Shown in pieces: positions 1-7,849 of a stretch of 64,000 nt of DNA. Each line of letters begins with the position of its first letter. Within the stretch, counting starts at the first letter, position 1. The position numbers and the translations under genes are program-made. Location: assembly GCA_036276735.1 (NCBI GenBank), contig DASUOH010000037.1:1-64000 (forward strand), read 5' to 3'. This stretch comes from VRUE01 sp036276735. GTDB lineage: Bacteria > Actinomycetota > Thermoleophilia > Solirubrobacterales > 70-9. Below the pieces are notes generated by a model. It did no database searches, was not told where the DNA came from, and was given only the letters and a program-made list of their open reading frames with translations.

Positions 1-1
1 G

Positions 2-616
2 GGGGGGGGAAATTGCACCAAGCGCGGCCCGGCAGTCTTCCTCGTGGTCGCCGCCGTCTTCGCCTTCGCCTTCGCCTACGGCCGCTACGGGGCGGATGTC
101 GGCGCGGCGATCGTGCTGCCGCTTGGCGGCGCGGTAGCGGCGGCCCTGGTCGCCGGCCGTCGCGACCTTGCGCTCTGGGCTCTCGCCGTCCCGATCCCGG
201 CGCTCGCCATCCTGATCGCCGCCGACCTCCTCTCCGGCTCAGACGCGCACCTGACCAGCACGGTCCTGCAGGCCGACGGCGGCGGCGACGTCCTCGCGAT
301 CATCGGCCGCCGCCTCGGCGAGGCGGCCGAGAGCTTCGGCCGCCCGCTGCTCCTGGCCGGGCTGCCGCTGACGATCGCCGCGGCGGCGCTCGCCTGGCGC
401 GGCCGGGCTCGAATCGCGCTCTGGCTGCGCGACGTTCCGGCGATGCGGGCGGGGCTCGCCGGCGCTCTGGCCGCCACCGTCGTCGGCACCGTCGCCAACG
501 ACTCCGGCGCGCTCCTGCTCGAGCTAGGCGCTCTCTATCTGGCCGCCTTCCTCGGCTTCGCCTGGGCGGAATCTGCCCCTGAAACGGTCGCAAGGAGCGG
601 GGTTTCTTCGGGTTAG
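2..616 (+). CDS. C-terminal part of a polytopic membrane protein
   Basis: The frame is open to the left edge, so only the C-terminal ~204 residues are present and the true start lies outside the window. The product is very hydrophobic, with about five membrane segments. Near the C-terminus it has a GTVANDSG stretch inside a hydrophobic helix, a pattern I associate with large actinobacterial membrane proteins of unknown function. No catalytic motif is visible in this fragment and I do not assign a role. It ends 58 bases before a small coiled-coil gene on the same strand. Confidence 0.6.
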   Translation, partial: GGGNCTKRGPAVFLVVAAVFAFAFAYGRYGADVGAAIVLPLGGAVAAALVAGRRDLALWALAVPIPALAILIAADLLSGSDAHLTSTVLQADGGGDVLAIIGRRLGEAAESFGRPLLLAGLPLTIAAAALAWRGRARIALWLRDVPAMRAGLAGALAATVVGTVANDSGALLLELGALYLAAFLGFAWAESAPETVARSGVSSG

Positions 617-674
617 ACAAAAAGTTACACTTATGTTTCCCACCTGTAACGCCTGATCCCGTAGCGTCGGGGGC
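617..674 (+). promoter_or_regulatory. inverted repeat upstream of the coiled-coil gene
   Basis: The gap carries an inverted repeat GTTACA (624-629) and TGTAAC (645-650) with a 15-base spacer, in a locally AT-rich stretch. It may be an operator or promoter element for the following small gene. It lacks the GC-rich stem and T-run of a classical terminator. Confidence 0.35.
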
Positions 675-953
675 ATGGAGGCAATGCGACAGAGCTGGAC
701 AGACGATCGTCTCGACGACCTCAAGCGTGAGGTGGAATCCGGCTTCGATCGAATCGACCAGCGCTTCCAGCTGGTTGACCAGCGCTTCGAGCAGATGGAT
801 CAGCGCTTCGGCCGGGTCGAAACCGACATCCGCGAAATGCGCGAACAGCTCGGCAGCCTCCAGCGGACGATGCTCCAGGTCGGCGGCGGTCTGCTGGCCG
901 CCAACATCGGCCTGATGGCCACGATCGTCGGTTTGATCGCGACGCACCTTTAG
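675..953 (+). CDS. small coiled-coil protein with C-terminal membrane anchor (copy A)
   Basis: A 92-residue protein. After an N-terminal MRQSWTDDRLDDL segment come exact heptad-like repeats (RIDQRF, LVDQRF, QMDQRF, then RVETDI), predicted to form a coiled coil, and a hydrophobic segment at about 68-90 that should anchor it in the membrane. The heptads are also visible in the DNA as a 21-base repeat built on GACCAGCGCTTC. Two paralogues lie at 20383-20583 and 30547-30774 with the same W-T-D-E/D-R-L start, coil and membrane tail. Function is unknown; the architecture suggests an oligomeric membrane-tethered coil. Confidence 0.75.
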   Translation: MEAMRQSWTDDRLDDLKREVESGFDRIDQRFQLVDQRFEQMDQRFGRVETDIREMREQLGSLQRTMLQVGGGLLAANIGLMATIVGLIATHL

Positions 954-1015
954 GCGTCGCCGAGTAGCGGCGAGCGCTAGGCGGCTGCCGTTTCGGCCGC
1001 TACCCTTAACGGCTC

Positions 1016-3331
1016 GTGCGGATCGCCCTAGTCTCGCCATATTCCTGGAGCTATCCGGGTGGCGTGAACAAGCACGTCGAGGCGCTCGCGGAGGAGTTCC
1101 TCGCCCGTGACCACCACGTTCGCGTGCTCGCTCCCGTCGACCCGCCCGGCCGCCTCAGCCGGACGCTGCACCGTGCCGCGCCGCAGGAGCGGCAGCTTCC
1201 CGACTACCTCGTCCCACTGGGGCGCACCGCCGGATTCGGGGCCAACGGCGCCGTCTCCAACCTCGCGCCGTTCCCGGCCGGCGGCGTCGTCGCGCCGCGG
1301 CGGCAGGTGCGGTGCGGCGACTTCGACGTCATTCACGTCCACGAGCCCTTGGTTCCCCTGGTCGGCTGGAACGCGGTGCTCGGCGCCGCGCGTACTCCGG
1401 TCGTCGGGACCTTCCACGCCTACTCGACCAAGGCGCTGCCCAACCACATCGGCTCGGCGCTCGGGGCGCGGCGGGTCTTCAACCGCCTCGCGGCGCGAAT
1501 CGCGGTCTCCGAGGCCGCCGCCTGGACCGGCCGCCGCTGGTTCGGGGGGCACTACGAGATCGTTCCGAACGGTGTCGACGTCGCCGCCGCGCCCGGCGGC
1601 CCCAAGCCGGCAAGCGACGAGCTGCGCATCGCCTTCGTCGGCCGCCCCGAGGAGCGCAAGGGCCTGCCGATTCTGTTGACCGCCTTCGACGCGCTCGTCG
1701 AGCACGTCCCGGCCCGGCTCACGGTGATCGGCGCGACGCGTGAGGACGTGCTGCGCTACCTCGCCAACCCGGAGACGATGACCCACATCGACGCTCGCGG
1801 CCGCGTCTCGCACGAGGAGCTCTGGCAGACGCTGCACGACTCCGATCTGCTCTGCGCGCCGTCGCTGGCCGGAGAGAGCTTCGGGATGATCCTGACCGAG
1901 GCGTTCGCCGCCGGCACCCCGGTGATCGCCTCGGCCATCGCCGGCTACAGCGATGTAGTCACCGACGGCGTCGACGGCGTCCTCGTTCCCCCCGGCGATC
2001 CGCAGCGCCTCGCCGAAGAGCTGCAGCGCGCCCACCACGAGCCGGGCCGGCTCGCGGCGATGGGCGAGTCGGCGCGCCAGAGCGCCCAGCGCTACGCCTG
2101 GCCGCGCGTCGCCGACCAGGTGACGGCGGTCTACGAGCGGGCGATCGAGGCGCCGGCGCCGGCCACCGCGCTGGAGCGCGCCGCCCACTGGACCGGCCTG
2201 CGCCCCGCCGATGGGGCGCCGCCCAACCCGGCCCGCAAACTGCCCTCGCTTGACCCGCCGCTGGCCCAGGACGGCAACCGGCGGCGACGCATCGCCCGCC
2301 GCGCCGGCCTCGCGGTGGCCGGTGGGCTCGGCATTGGCCTGACCGCGCTGGCCGCACAGAAGATCGGGGTCGACAAGGTCGTCACGAGCATCGTCCGCTC
2401 CGACTTCACCTGGGTCCTCGTCGCCTGCGCGCTGATGGCGTCGTCGCTCTTCTTCCGCGCCGCCTCCTGGTACGGCATCGTGCGGGCCGCCTTGCCAAAC
2501 CGCCCGGTGCGACGCCGCGACGTCACCTCCGCGACGATGATCGGCGTGCTGATGTCGGCCACCCTGCCGGCCCGCCTCGGCGAGCCGGCGCGCGCGATGA
2601 CGCTGGCGCGGCGGACCGGGCGAATGCGCGAGACCTTCCCCGTCATCCTCGGAACGCTCGTCTCGCAGACGATGCTGAACATCGTCGCCCTGGCGATGCT
2701 CGGGGCGATCATCGTCTCGACCACCGATCTCTTCGACTCCAGCACCGAGAAGCTCTTCGCTTTCAGCTTCGTGCCGCTCGGGCTGCTGGTCCTGGTCCTG
2801 CTCGCGCCGCTGTTGATGCGGCGCAACGGCAGCGGCCGCTTCGCTCGTGCGAGCGCCACCGTGCATCGGGCCCTGGTTCAGGTCCGGGCCGGCCTCGCGG
2901 TCTTCCGCACCCCGCGCCAGGGGGCCATCGCGGCGGCCGCGCAGTTGGGCGCCTGGGCGATACAGCTCGCCGCCTGCTGGGCGCTGTTGGCGGCGCTTAG
3001 CCTCGATGGCGGAATAGGCGCGGCGGCGGCGGTTCTCTTTGCCGTCAACGTCACCGCCGTCGTGCCGGCGACGCCGTCCAACATCGGCGTCTTCCAGCTC
3101 GCGGTGATCAGCGTCCTCCACACCGGCTTCGGGATCGGCACCGCAGACGCCCTCGCCTACGGGATCATCTTGCAGGCGGTCGAGATCGCCACCGCCGTCG
3201 CGCTCGGCCTCCCCTCGCTGGTCCGCGAGGGAATGACCTGGCGCGACCTCCGTGTCCAGGCGCTCTCAGCCGCCCCGGTGCGGCTGCAGCCGATGTCCCG
3301 CGAGCGTGAGGCTGAGCGCATCGGCGCCTGA
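1016..3331 (+). CDS. GT4 glycosyltransferase fused to a flippase-like membrane domain
   Basis: A 771-residue fusion. Residues 1 to about 385 are a GT-B glycosyltransferase of family GT4, PimA-like, with an N-terminal SYPGGVNKHV glycine loop, VPNGVD, and the E-x7-E motif ESFGMILTE near residue 290. About residues 430-745 form eight or so membrane helices of the lysylphosphatidylglycerol synthase/UPF0104 flippase-like family, with the conserved-looking TPSNIGVFQ near the end. GT4 enzymes of this kind transfer sugars to lipid carriers at the inner membrane face; the fused domain could move the product. Start is GTG, with a TACCCT box at 1001-1006 and no Shine-Dalgarno. Coupling of transfer and flipping is inference. 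Confidence 0.85.
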   Translation: MRIALVSPYSWSYPGGVNKHVEALAEEFLARDHHVRVLAPVDPPGRLSRTLHRAAPQERQLPDYLVPLGRTAGFGANGAVSNLAPFPAGGVVAPRRQVRCGDFDVIHVHEPLVPLVGWNAVLGAARTPVVGTFHAYSTKALPNHIGSALGARRVFNRLAARIAVSEAAAWTGRRWFGGHYEIVPNGVDVAAAPGGPKPASDELRIAFVGRPEERKGLPILLTAFDALVEHVPARLTVIGATREDVLRYLANPETMTHIDARGRVSHEELWQTLHDSDLLCAPSLAGESFGMILTEAFAAGTPVIASAIAGYSDVVTDGVDGVLVPPGDPQRLAEELQRAHHEPGRLAAMGESARQSAQRYAWPRVADQVTAVYERAIEAPAPATALERAAHWTGLRPADGAPPNPARKLPSLDPPLAQDGNRRRRIARRAGLAVAGGLGIGLTALAAQKIGVDKVVTSIVRSDFTWVLVACALMASSLFFRAASWYGIVRAALPNRPVRRRDVTSATMIGVLMSATLPARLGEPARAMTLARRTGRMRETFPVILGTLVSQTMLNIVALAMLGAIIVSTTDLFDSSTEKLFAFSFVPLGLLVLVLLAPLLMRRNGSGRFARASATVHRALVQVRAGLAVFRTPRQGAIAAAAQLGAWAIQLAACWALLAALSLDGGIGAAAAVLFAVNVTAVVPATPSNIGVFQLAVISVLHTGFGIGTADALAYGIILQAVEIATAVALGLPSLVREGMTWRDLRVQALSAAPVRLQPMSREREAERIGA

Positions 3332-3477
3332 TGCACCGTTGTTCACTCTGGATAACAGTTTATTAATAGAACCCTGTTGAGTTGTTGTATTAGGATGACG
3401 CCGGAGGCGCCGGGCCTGACCGACAACGCCGGCGTGGTCGTATGCAAAACGGAGCCGCAAATGCGGCAGGGGACCAG

Positions 3478-4404
3478 ATGCGAGCGGGCAGCAGGGCGCT
3501 CGCGATCTTCGCCTACGCACTGCACGCCAGGGTGCTGCGAGCCCACGCGCACGGGCCGCTGCGCGCCGGCGAGCTTGAGGAGCAGATCAGCTGGGCGCCG
3601 CAGTCGAGCCTTCGATCGGCTGTCTCGAACCTCTCCGAGCTGGGCGTCCTCCAGCGGAACGGCGACCACGGCGCGCCGACCGAGCTGACCGAAGCGGGAC
3701 GAGAGCTGCTGCCGGTCGCCGACACGCTCGAGCAGTGGCTCCAGCACGCACCCGGCGGACCGATCTCGCTCGACGACGATGCCGCCCGCGGAGTCATCCG
3801 CGTGCTGACGGCCGGCTGGGACTCGACCATGGTCAGGGCGCTGGCGGAGCGGCCGCTGACCCTCAACGAGATCAGCGCCGGCATCCGGGACCTCAGCTAT
3901 CCCGCCTTGAAGCGGCGGCTCGCCAAGCTTCGTTCCACCCGCCTTGTGGAGCCGATCCGAACAGACCACACGGCCGCATACGCTGCCAGCGACTGGCTGC
4001 GGTTCGCGGTGGTGCCGCTGGCGATCGCCGGCCGCTGGGAACGCAAGCACGACGTCGACGCGGAACCGATCTCGGACCTGGAGGTCGAGGCGGCGTTTCT
4101 GCTGGCGCTGCCTTTCGTCGAGGTCGGCGAGGCCTCCGGCTCCTGCACACTTGCGGCGCTGACCGGGGAGCAGCGCCGTGTCGACTCCGAGCTGGCGGGA
4201 GTCGCGGTGCAGATCGAGAGCGGCAAGGTGGTCTCCGCGACTGCCGAAAGCCAGACCAAACCGAGCACCTGGGCGCTGGGCTCGACCGACGCCTGGCTGG
4301 CGGCTGTTCTCGAGGACCGCACGGAGACACTGCGGATCCACGGCGAGCAGCCGGAGCTGCCGCTCGAAATCGTCAATGCGCTTCACCGCAGGCTCTTCGC
4401 CTAG
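3478..4404 (+). CDS. transcriptional regulator with two winged-helix domains
   Basis: About 308 residues from ATG 3478, chosen because AGGGGA lies just upstream; ATG 3442 in the same frame has no such site. Residues 1-80 form an HxlR/MarR-like winged helix (ARVLRAHAHGPLRAGELEEQ, then SSLRSAVSNLSELGVL). A second similar domain follows at about 100-170 (PLTLNEISAGI, then YPALKRRLAKLRSTRLV). The C-terminal ~130 residues may form an SCP2-like or ligand-binding region. The upstream gap (3332-3441) is unusually AT-rich and has an AACAG/CTGTT inverted repeat at 3354-3378, a possible autoregulatory site. Target genes are unknown. Confidence 0.7.
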   Translation: MRAGSRALAIFAYALHARVLRAHAHGPLRAGELEEQISWAPQSSLRSAVSNLSELGVLQRNGDHGAPTELTEAGRELLPVADTLEQWLQHAPGGPISLDDDAARGVIRVLTAGWDSTMVRALAERPLTLNEISAGIRDLSYPALKRRLAKLRSTRLVEPIRTDHTAAYAASDWLRFAVVPLAIAGRWERKHDVDAEPISDLEVEAAFLLALPFVEVGEASGSCTLAALTGEQRRVDSELAGVAVQIESGKVVSATAESQTKPSTWALGSTDAWLAAVLEDRTETLRIHGEQPELPLEIVNALHRRLFA

Positions 4405-4413
4405 CCCGCTCCA

Positions 4414-4419
4414 TACAAT
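4414..4419 (+). promoter_or_regulatory. -10 box TACAAT for leaderless bolA
   Basis: TACAAT ends exactly six bases before the GTG start codon of bolA, so transcription should begin at or next to the start codon. It is the clearest of many such pairs in the window. Confidence 0.6.
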
Positions 4420-4425
4420 CCGGCC

Positions 4426-4659
4426 GTGGCCGACCTTGCCGAGCTGAAGGGGATGATCGAGGCGGCACTGCCCGGCGCGGCGGTCGAGGTGAGTGACGAA
4501 ACCGGCGCCGGCGACCACCTGCGAGCCGAGGTGAGGGCGCCGCAGTTCGCCGGCCTCTCGCGGATCGACCAGCACCGCCTCGTCAAGGCGGCGGTGAAGG
4601 AGCGCTTCGAGGACGGCACGATTCACGCCCTATCGGTCAAGACCGAGGCGGCCGAGTAG
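4426..4659 (+). CDS. bolA: BolA family protein
   Basis: A 77-residue BolA protein. The family partners with monothiol CGFS glutaredoxins to bind and hand over [2Fe-2S] clusters. The sequence has the BolA core with His31 in GDHLRAEV, the SRIDQHRLVKAAV signature (His50) and IHALSVKT near the end (His67). Start is GTG with a -10 box six bases upstream and no Shine-Dalgarno. The next gene, 13 bases on, is the CGFS glutaredoxin, the expected partner, and an A-type Fe-S carrier converges from downstream, so an iron-sulfur role is well supported by context. Confidence 0.93.
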   Translation: MADLAELKGMIEAALPGAAVEVSDETGAGDHLRAEVRAPQFAGLSRIDQHRLVKAAVKERFEDGTIHALSVKTEAAE

Positions 4660-4672
4660 CTAGCCTGTGGCC

Positions 4673-5053
4673 ATGGCAGATCCCCAGCTGAAGGAGAAGG
4701 TCGAGGGGCTGATCGGCGCCAACCCGGTGCTGCTCTTCATGAAAGGCACGCCGGAGATGCCGCGCTGCGGCTTCTCGATGCGCGTCGTCCAGGTGCTCGA
4801 CGCGATGAACGTCGACTACGGCGCCGTCGACGTGCTGCCCGCCCTGCAGCCGCTTCGCGAAGTGACGACCGAGATCTCCGACTGGCAGACCTTCCCGCAG
4901 CTCTACGTCAACGGCGAGCTGCTCGGAGGCTGCGACCTCGTCGAGGAGATGTTCGAGTCCGGCGAGCTGGCCGAGGCACTCGGCGTCGAGCAGCCCGTCG
5001 AGGCGCCGCAAAGCGCTCCGCCAGCGCAATCACCGCCGCTTCAGATCGAATAG
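4673..5053 (+). CDS. grxD: monothiol glutaredoxin, Grx4/GrxD family
   Basis: A 126-residue CGFS-type glutaredoxin. It binds a [2Fe-2S] cluster between two subunits or with BolA, and passes it on. The RCGFS active site is at 31-35, the cis-Pro loop TFPQLY at 73-78, and GGCD at 85-88. A ~20-residue Pro/Ala tail extends beyond the fold. I chose ATG 4673 rather than GTG 4667 because TAGCCT at 4661-4666 sits six bases before the ATG, as for the neighbouring leaderless genes. It is adjacent to bolA and convergent with the A-type carrier gene. Confidence 0.93.
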   Translation: MADPQLKEKVEGLIGANPVLLFMKGTPEMPRCGFSMRVVQVLDAMNVDYGAVDVLPALQPLREVTTEISDWQTFPQLYVNGELLGGCDLVEEMFESGELAEALGVEQPVEAPQSAPPAQSPPLQIE

Positions 5054-5059
5054 CGCCGG

Positions 5060-5440
5060 TCAGACGGCGGCTGCTTCGGCTTCGTCTTTGACCTGGAAAG
5101 ACGAGCCGCAACCGCAGGCGGCGACGACGTTCGGGTTGTTGACCTGAAAGCCGGCCCCCTGCAGGCCTTCGACGTAGTCGACCTCCGAGCCGAAGACGAA
5201 CTGCATGCTGACCTTGTCGACGACGACGGCGACGCCGTCGACCTCGAAGAGGTGGTCATCCTCCTTGGCCTTGTCGAAGGCAAGCGCGTACTGAAAGCCC
5301 GAGCAGCCGCCGCCGCGCACGGCGACGCGCAGCGCCTGACCCTCGGATTCGGCCTGGCCGCCGAGCAGCTCGCCGATCTTCTCGGCCGCCTTGGCGGTCA
5401 GGCAGATCGCGTCCTTGGGGGTCTCGGTCGTCTCCGTCAC
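5060..5440 (-). CDS. erpA: A-type iron-sulfur carrier (ErpA/IscA/HesB family)
   Basis: A 126-residue A-type Fe-S cluster carrier. Members receive clusters from a scaffold or a Grx-BolA pair and deliver them to apo-enzymes. The three conserved cysteines are present: Cys46 in GGGCSGFQY, and Cys109 and Cys111 in ACGCGSSF. Start is GTG with TACACT about seven bases upstream, again leaderless. It faces grxD with six bases between stop codons. ErpA-like rather than IscA is a guess, because no isc/suf genes are in view. Confidence 0.88.
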   Translation of the reverse strand: MTETTETPKDAICLTAKAAEKIGELLGGQAESEGQALRVAVRGGGCSGFQYALAFDKAKEDDHLFEVDGVAVVVDKVSMQFVFGSEVDYVEGLQGAGFQVNNPNVVAACGCGSSFQVKDEAEAAAV

Positions 5441-5499
5441 TTCACAAAGTGTAGCGAGGGGCGTCCGCGTCGCGGTCGGTCTGAAAGACTAGGCGCGCC

Positions 5500-6384
5500 T
5501 TGGCCGCCAGCCCGCCAACCGCCGTCGTCTGCGACTCGACGGCCTACCTGCCAGCCGATCTCCTCGCCGAGAAAGGCATCGAGACGATCAGCCTCTACGT
5601 CTCGATCGACGACGAGCAGCAGCCCGAGACAGAGATCGGCGACTACGGCCAATTCTTCGAGCGGCTGCGCGCCTCGGAGGGCGGCGCGACCACCTCGCAG
5701 CCCTCGGTGGGCGATTTCGTCGCCATCTACGAGCCGCTGCTCGCGGCGGGGCGTGAAGTCGTCTCCGTCCACATCTCCGCCGGCATCTCCGGCACCTGCG
5801 ACTCGGCCAACCAGGCGCGGCAGCGGCTGGTCGACGAGGACAAGGGAGGCGAGCGCATCCACGTCTTCGACTCCCGCTCGGCGGCCGGCGGGATGGGGCT
5901 CTGCGCGCTCGGCGCGGCGGCGGCTGCCGCCGCTGGTGAGAGCGCCGAGGGTGCGGTCGCCAGGGCCCAGCGGGCACGCGAGGAGCTGAAGATGTGGTTC
6001 GCGATCGACACCCTCGAGTACCTCAAGCGGGGCGGGCGGATCGGCGGCGCCGCCGCCTGGATCGGCTCGGCGCTGAAAATCAAGCCGATCCTCACCCTGG
6101 AGGAGGAGATAACGCCGGTGGAGCGGGTCCGGACCCGCGCCCGCTCGATCGAGCGGCTGCGCAGCTACATGAGGGAGCGGCACGACTCCGGCCTCGACGC
6201 CTGGGTCGTCCAGCACATCCAGGACGACGAGACCGCCAACGCTTTGATCGAAGACTGCTACGAGATCTTCGGTTGCGAGCCGGCCTTCTGCTCAGAGGTC
6301 GGCCCCGTCCTCGGCGCCCACGTCGGACCGGGCATGCTCGGGGCCGGCAGTGTCAGCCGCTCGGTCCTGGGCCTGTCCAGGTGA
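5500..6384 (+). CDS. DegV family fatty-acid-binding protein
   Basis: A 294-residue DegV protein. The family binds a fatty acid in a cleft between two domains and, in Firmicutes, acts as FakB in fatty-acid phosphorylation. Visible family features are CDSTAYLP at the N-terminus, TSQPSVGDF, the SAGISGTCDSA loop, DTLEYLKRGGRIG and KIKPIL. The start codon is TTG, chosen because the fold begins immediately after it. It is divergent from erpA with 59 bases between them. No FakA-type kinase is in the window. Confidence 0.87.
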   Translation: MAASPPTAVVCDSTAYLPADLLAEKGIETISLYVSIDDEQQPETEIGDYGQFFERLRASEGGATTSQPSVGDFVAIYEPLLAAGREVVSVHISAGISGTCDSANQARQRLVDEDKGGERIHVFDSRSAAGGMGLCALGAAAAAAAGESAEGAVARAQRAREELKMWFAIDTLEYLKRGGRIGGAAAWIGSALKIKPILTLEEEITPVERVRTRARSIERLRSYMRERHDSGLDAWVVQHIQDDETANALIEDCYEIFGCEPAFCSEVGPVLGAHVGPGMLGAGSVSRSVLGLSR

Positions 6385-6392
6385 GCGGCTCG

Positions 6393-6611
6393 CTAGCCGC
6401 GTCGGCGCTTACGACGGCGCAACGCCATCACACCGACGACGAAGCCCGCCACGGCAGCGCCGGTGACGAGCTGCTGACGATGCTCGGAGACCTGGCGCCG
6501 CCAGTCGGTCAGCTCGCCGACGCGGAAGCGCAGCGCTTCCACCGAGGTGCCCAGCTCCTGGCGCTGCGCCTCGATGTCAGCGCGGATCTGGGCGGAGCTG
6601 CGAGCGCTCAT
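6393..6611 (-). CDS. DUF3618 small membrane-associated protein
   Basis: A 72-residue protein with the DUF3618 pattern: an N-terminal RADIEAQRQELGTSVEALRFRV amphipathic helix (about residues 10-31), then one membrane segment near 50-64 and a very basic RRRKRRRG tail. It is the last gene of a three-gene operon, and its ATG overlaps the stop codon of the holin-family gene. In actinobacteria these families commonly occur together and are thought to be envelope-associated; the actual function is unknown. Confidence 0.8.
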   Translation of the reverse strand: MSARSSAQIRADIEAQRQELGTSVEALRFRVGELTDWRRQVSEHRQQLVTGAAVAGFVVGVMALRRRKRRRG

Positions 6612-7087
6612 CGGGCGCCTCCATCGGCCGGCGGTACAGGCTGGCCTTCGAGCACCGTCCTGGTCCGCTTCGCCTCTTCGATCGCCTGCTCGGGCACCGG
6701 CGGTGACCCCTTCTGCACCGCGCGGTAGGCAATTAAGCCTGCGAGCCCGGCGATCAACAGGAAGAGAGCGGCCTCAATGAAGTAGCCCGGCCAGACCTTG
6801 TCGTCGAAGAAGGCTTCGCTGATCGCCCAGGCGATCCCGTGCATGGCCAGGATCAGCGCCAGGAAGGCGAAGGTGCCGGCGACGATCCCGACAACCGAGC
6901 CGCGCAGGATGCTGCCGACTTTTTCGGAGACCTCGGTCTTGGCGAGCTCGATCTCCTCGCGCACCAGCGAGGAGGTGCGTTCGGTGACGTCGACGACCAG
7001 CTCGCCGACCGACTTGCGGTCGGGCTCAGGCGGCGGCGTGACCGGCGTCGGCTCCACGGGAGAGCTGGTACCCGTTGAGTCGTCCAT
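6608..7087 (-). CDS. phage holin family protein (superfamily III-like)
   Basis: A 159-residue protein with a proline-rich N-terminus, an amphipathic helix (VTERTSSLVREEIELAKTEV) and two membrane hairpins around residues 60-90 and 100-125. This is the arrangement of chromosomal Holin-X/DUF1469 proteins, which are not phage lysis genes. It starts three bases after the stop of a 44-residue DUF4235-like gene and overlaps the DUF3618 gene by four bases, so the three form one translational unit. Confidence 0.82.
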   Translation of the reverse strand: MDDSTGTSSPVEPTPVTPPPEPDRKSVGELVVDVTERTSSLVREEIELAKTEVSEKVGSILRGSVVGIVAGTFAFLALILAMHGIAWAISEAFFDDKVWPGYFIEAALFLLIAGLAGLIAYRAVQKGSPPVPEQAIEEAKRTRTVLEGQPVPPADGGAR

Positions 7088-7090
7088 TAA

Positions 7091-7225
7091 CTACTCCGGG
7101 GGGTCCTCGTCGTAAATACGGCGAAAGAGGATCGCCGCGAGGCGCGTCGCGGCGATGCTGGCCGCCGCGCCGGTGGCGGCCAGCAGACCGCTCCAGACGA
7201 GGCGTTTGACCATCTCGTTCTCCAT
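7091..7225 (-). CDS. DUF4235-like single-pass mini-protein
   Basis: A 44-residue ORF beginning MENEMVKRLVWSGLLAA and ending RIYDEDPPE. It has one alanine-rich membrane helix (about 8-33), then an RRIYDEDPP tail like that of DUF4235 proteins. TATAAG lies eight bases before the ATG, so it looks leaderless and heads the operon with the holin-family and DUF3618 genes. The gene is short, but its frame, its promoter and the three-base spacing to the next gene all fit a real gene. Confidence 0.72.
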   Translation of the reverse strand: MENEMVKRLVWSGLLAATGAAASIAATRLAAILFRRIYDEDPPE

Positions 7226-7240
7226 CCCGCGACCTTATAC

Positions 7241-7849
7241 CTATCGGGGCTCCAGGCCATCGCAGATCGCCGCCACGACAAGCAACTTTGCCTGCTCGAA
7301 GTCGCCCTCGCCGGCCGGGATCAGCTCGAAGATCCAGCCGGAGAGCAGCTGCTCGATCGCGCCGTAGAACGACATCGAGGCGAAGTCGGCGTCGACGTCG
7401 CCGCGGAAGGCGCCCTGGCGCTGCCCGTCGGCGACGATCCTCGCGATCGAGTCGTAGGCGCGGCGGATCTCCGGCAGATGCGTGCGCCCGAACGAGTTCG
7501 CCGCTCTGGTGACCTCGACGATGATCACCTTCATCAGTTCGGGGTTGTGCTGGTAGGAGTCGACGATGAAGCCGGCGACCGCCTCGAGCTTGGCGCGCGG
7601 CGCCGCCTCGCTGCGATCGGCCTCGTCGATCGCCGTCAGCAGCAGCGACCAACGCTCGCTGAACAACTCGTTGAGCACCTCGTCCTTGGACTTGAAGTAG
7701 TGGTAGACGAGCCCGTAGGCGACCCCCGCCTCGTCGGCGATGTCGGCGACGCGGGTCGCGTGAAAGCCCTGGCGGGCGAAAACGCGGATCGCCGCGTCGA
7801 GGATCTGGCGCCGCTTGTCGACCGGCGGCGCTTTCTGGCTCGAGGCCAT
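7241..7849 (-). CDS. TetR/AcrR family transcriptional regulator
   Basis: A 202-residue TetR repressor. The N-terminal helix-turn-helix lies at about 12-58 (RRQILDAAIRVFARQGF, then VADIADEAGVAYGLVYHYFKSKDEVL); the rest is an all-helical ligand-binding domain. ATG 7849 overlaps the stop of the nitrilase-type gene by one base, so the two are co-transcribed. Upstream of that operon lies a 16 bp palindrome (8776-8791) of TetR operator type, and a near copy lies at 26452-26465, so autoregulation plus at least one distant target is likely. TetR proteins of this shape often sense acyl-CoAs. Confidence 0.88.
   Translation of the reverse strand: MASSQKAPPVDKRRQILDAAIRVFARQGFHATRVADIADEAGVAYGLVYHYFKSKDEVLNELFSERWSLLLTAIDEADRSEAAPRAKLEAVAGFIVDSYQHNPELMKVIIVEVTRAANSFGRTHLPEIRRAYDSIARIVADGQRQGAFRGDVDADFASMSFYGAIEQLLSGWIFELIPAGEGDFEQAKLLVVAAICDGLEPR

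Noticed and set aside
1..10. run of nine G at the left edge
   Set aside because: Probably just a homopolymer or a contig edge; nothing can be concluded.
957..973. TCGCCG/CGGCGA hairpin as a terminator after coiled-coil copy A
   Set aside because: The stem is only six pairs and no T-run follows; it is too weak to call.
1028..3121. 697-residue minus-strand frame opposite the GT4-flippase gene
   Set aside because: Antisense shadow; no domain, and composition is dominated by Arg, Gly and Ala.
3343..4626. 427-residue minus-strand frame opposite the wHTH regulator and bolA
   Set aside because: Antisense of two recognisable genes; no family similarity.
6608..7087. phage lysis holin
   Set aside because: The neighbours are DUF4235-like and DUF3618 genes, a chromosomal actinobacterial set; no endolysin or other phage gene is present.
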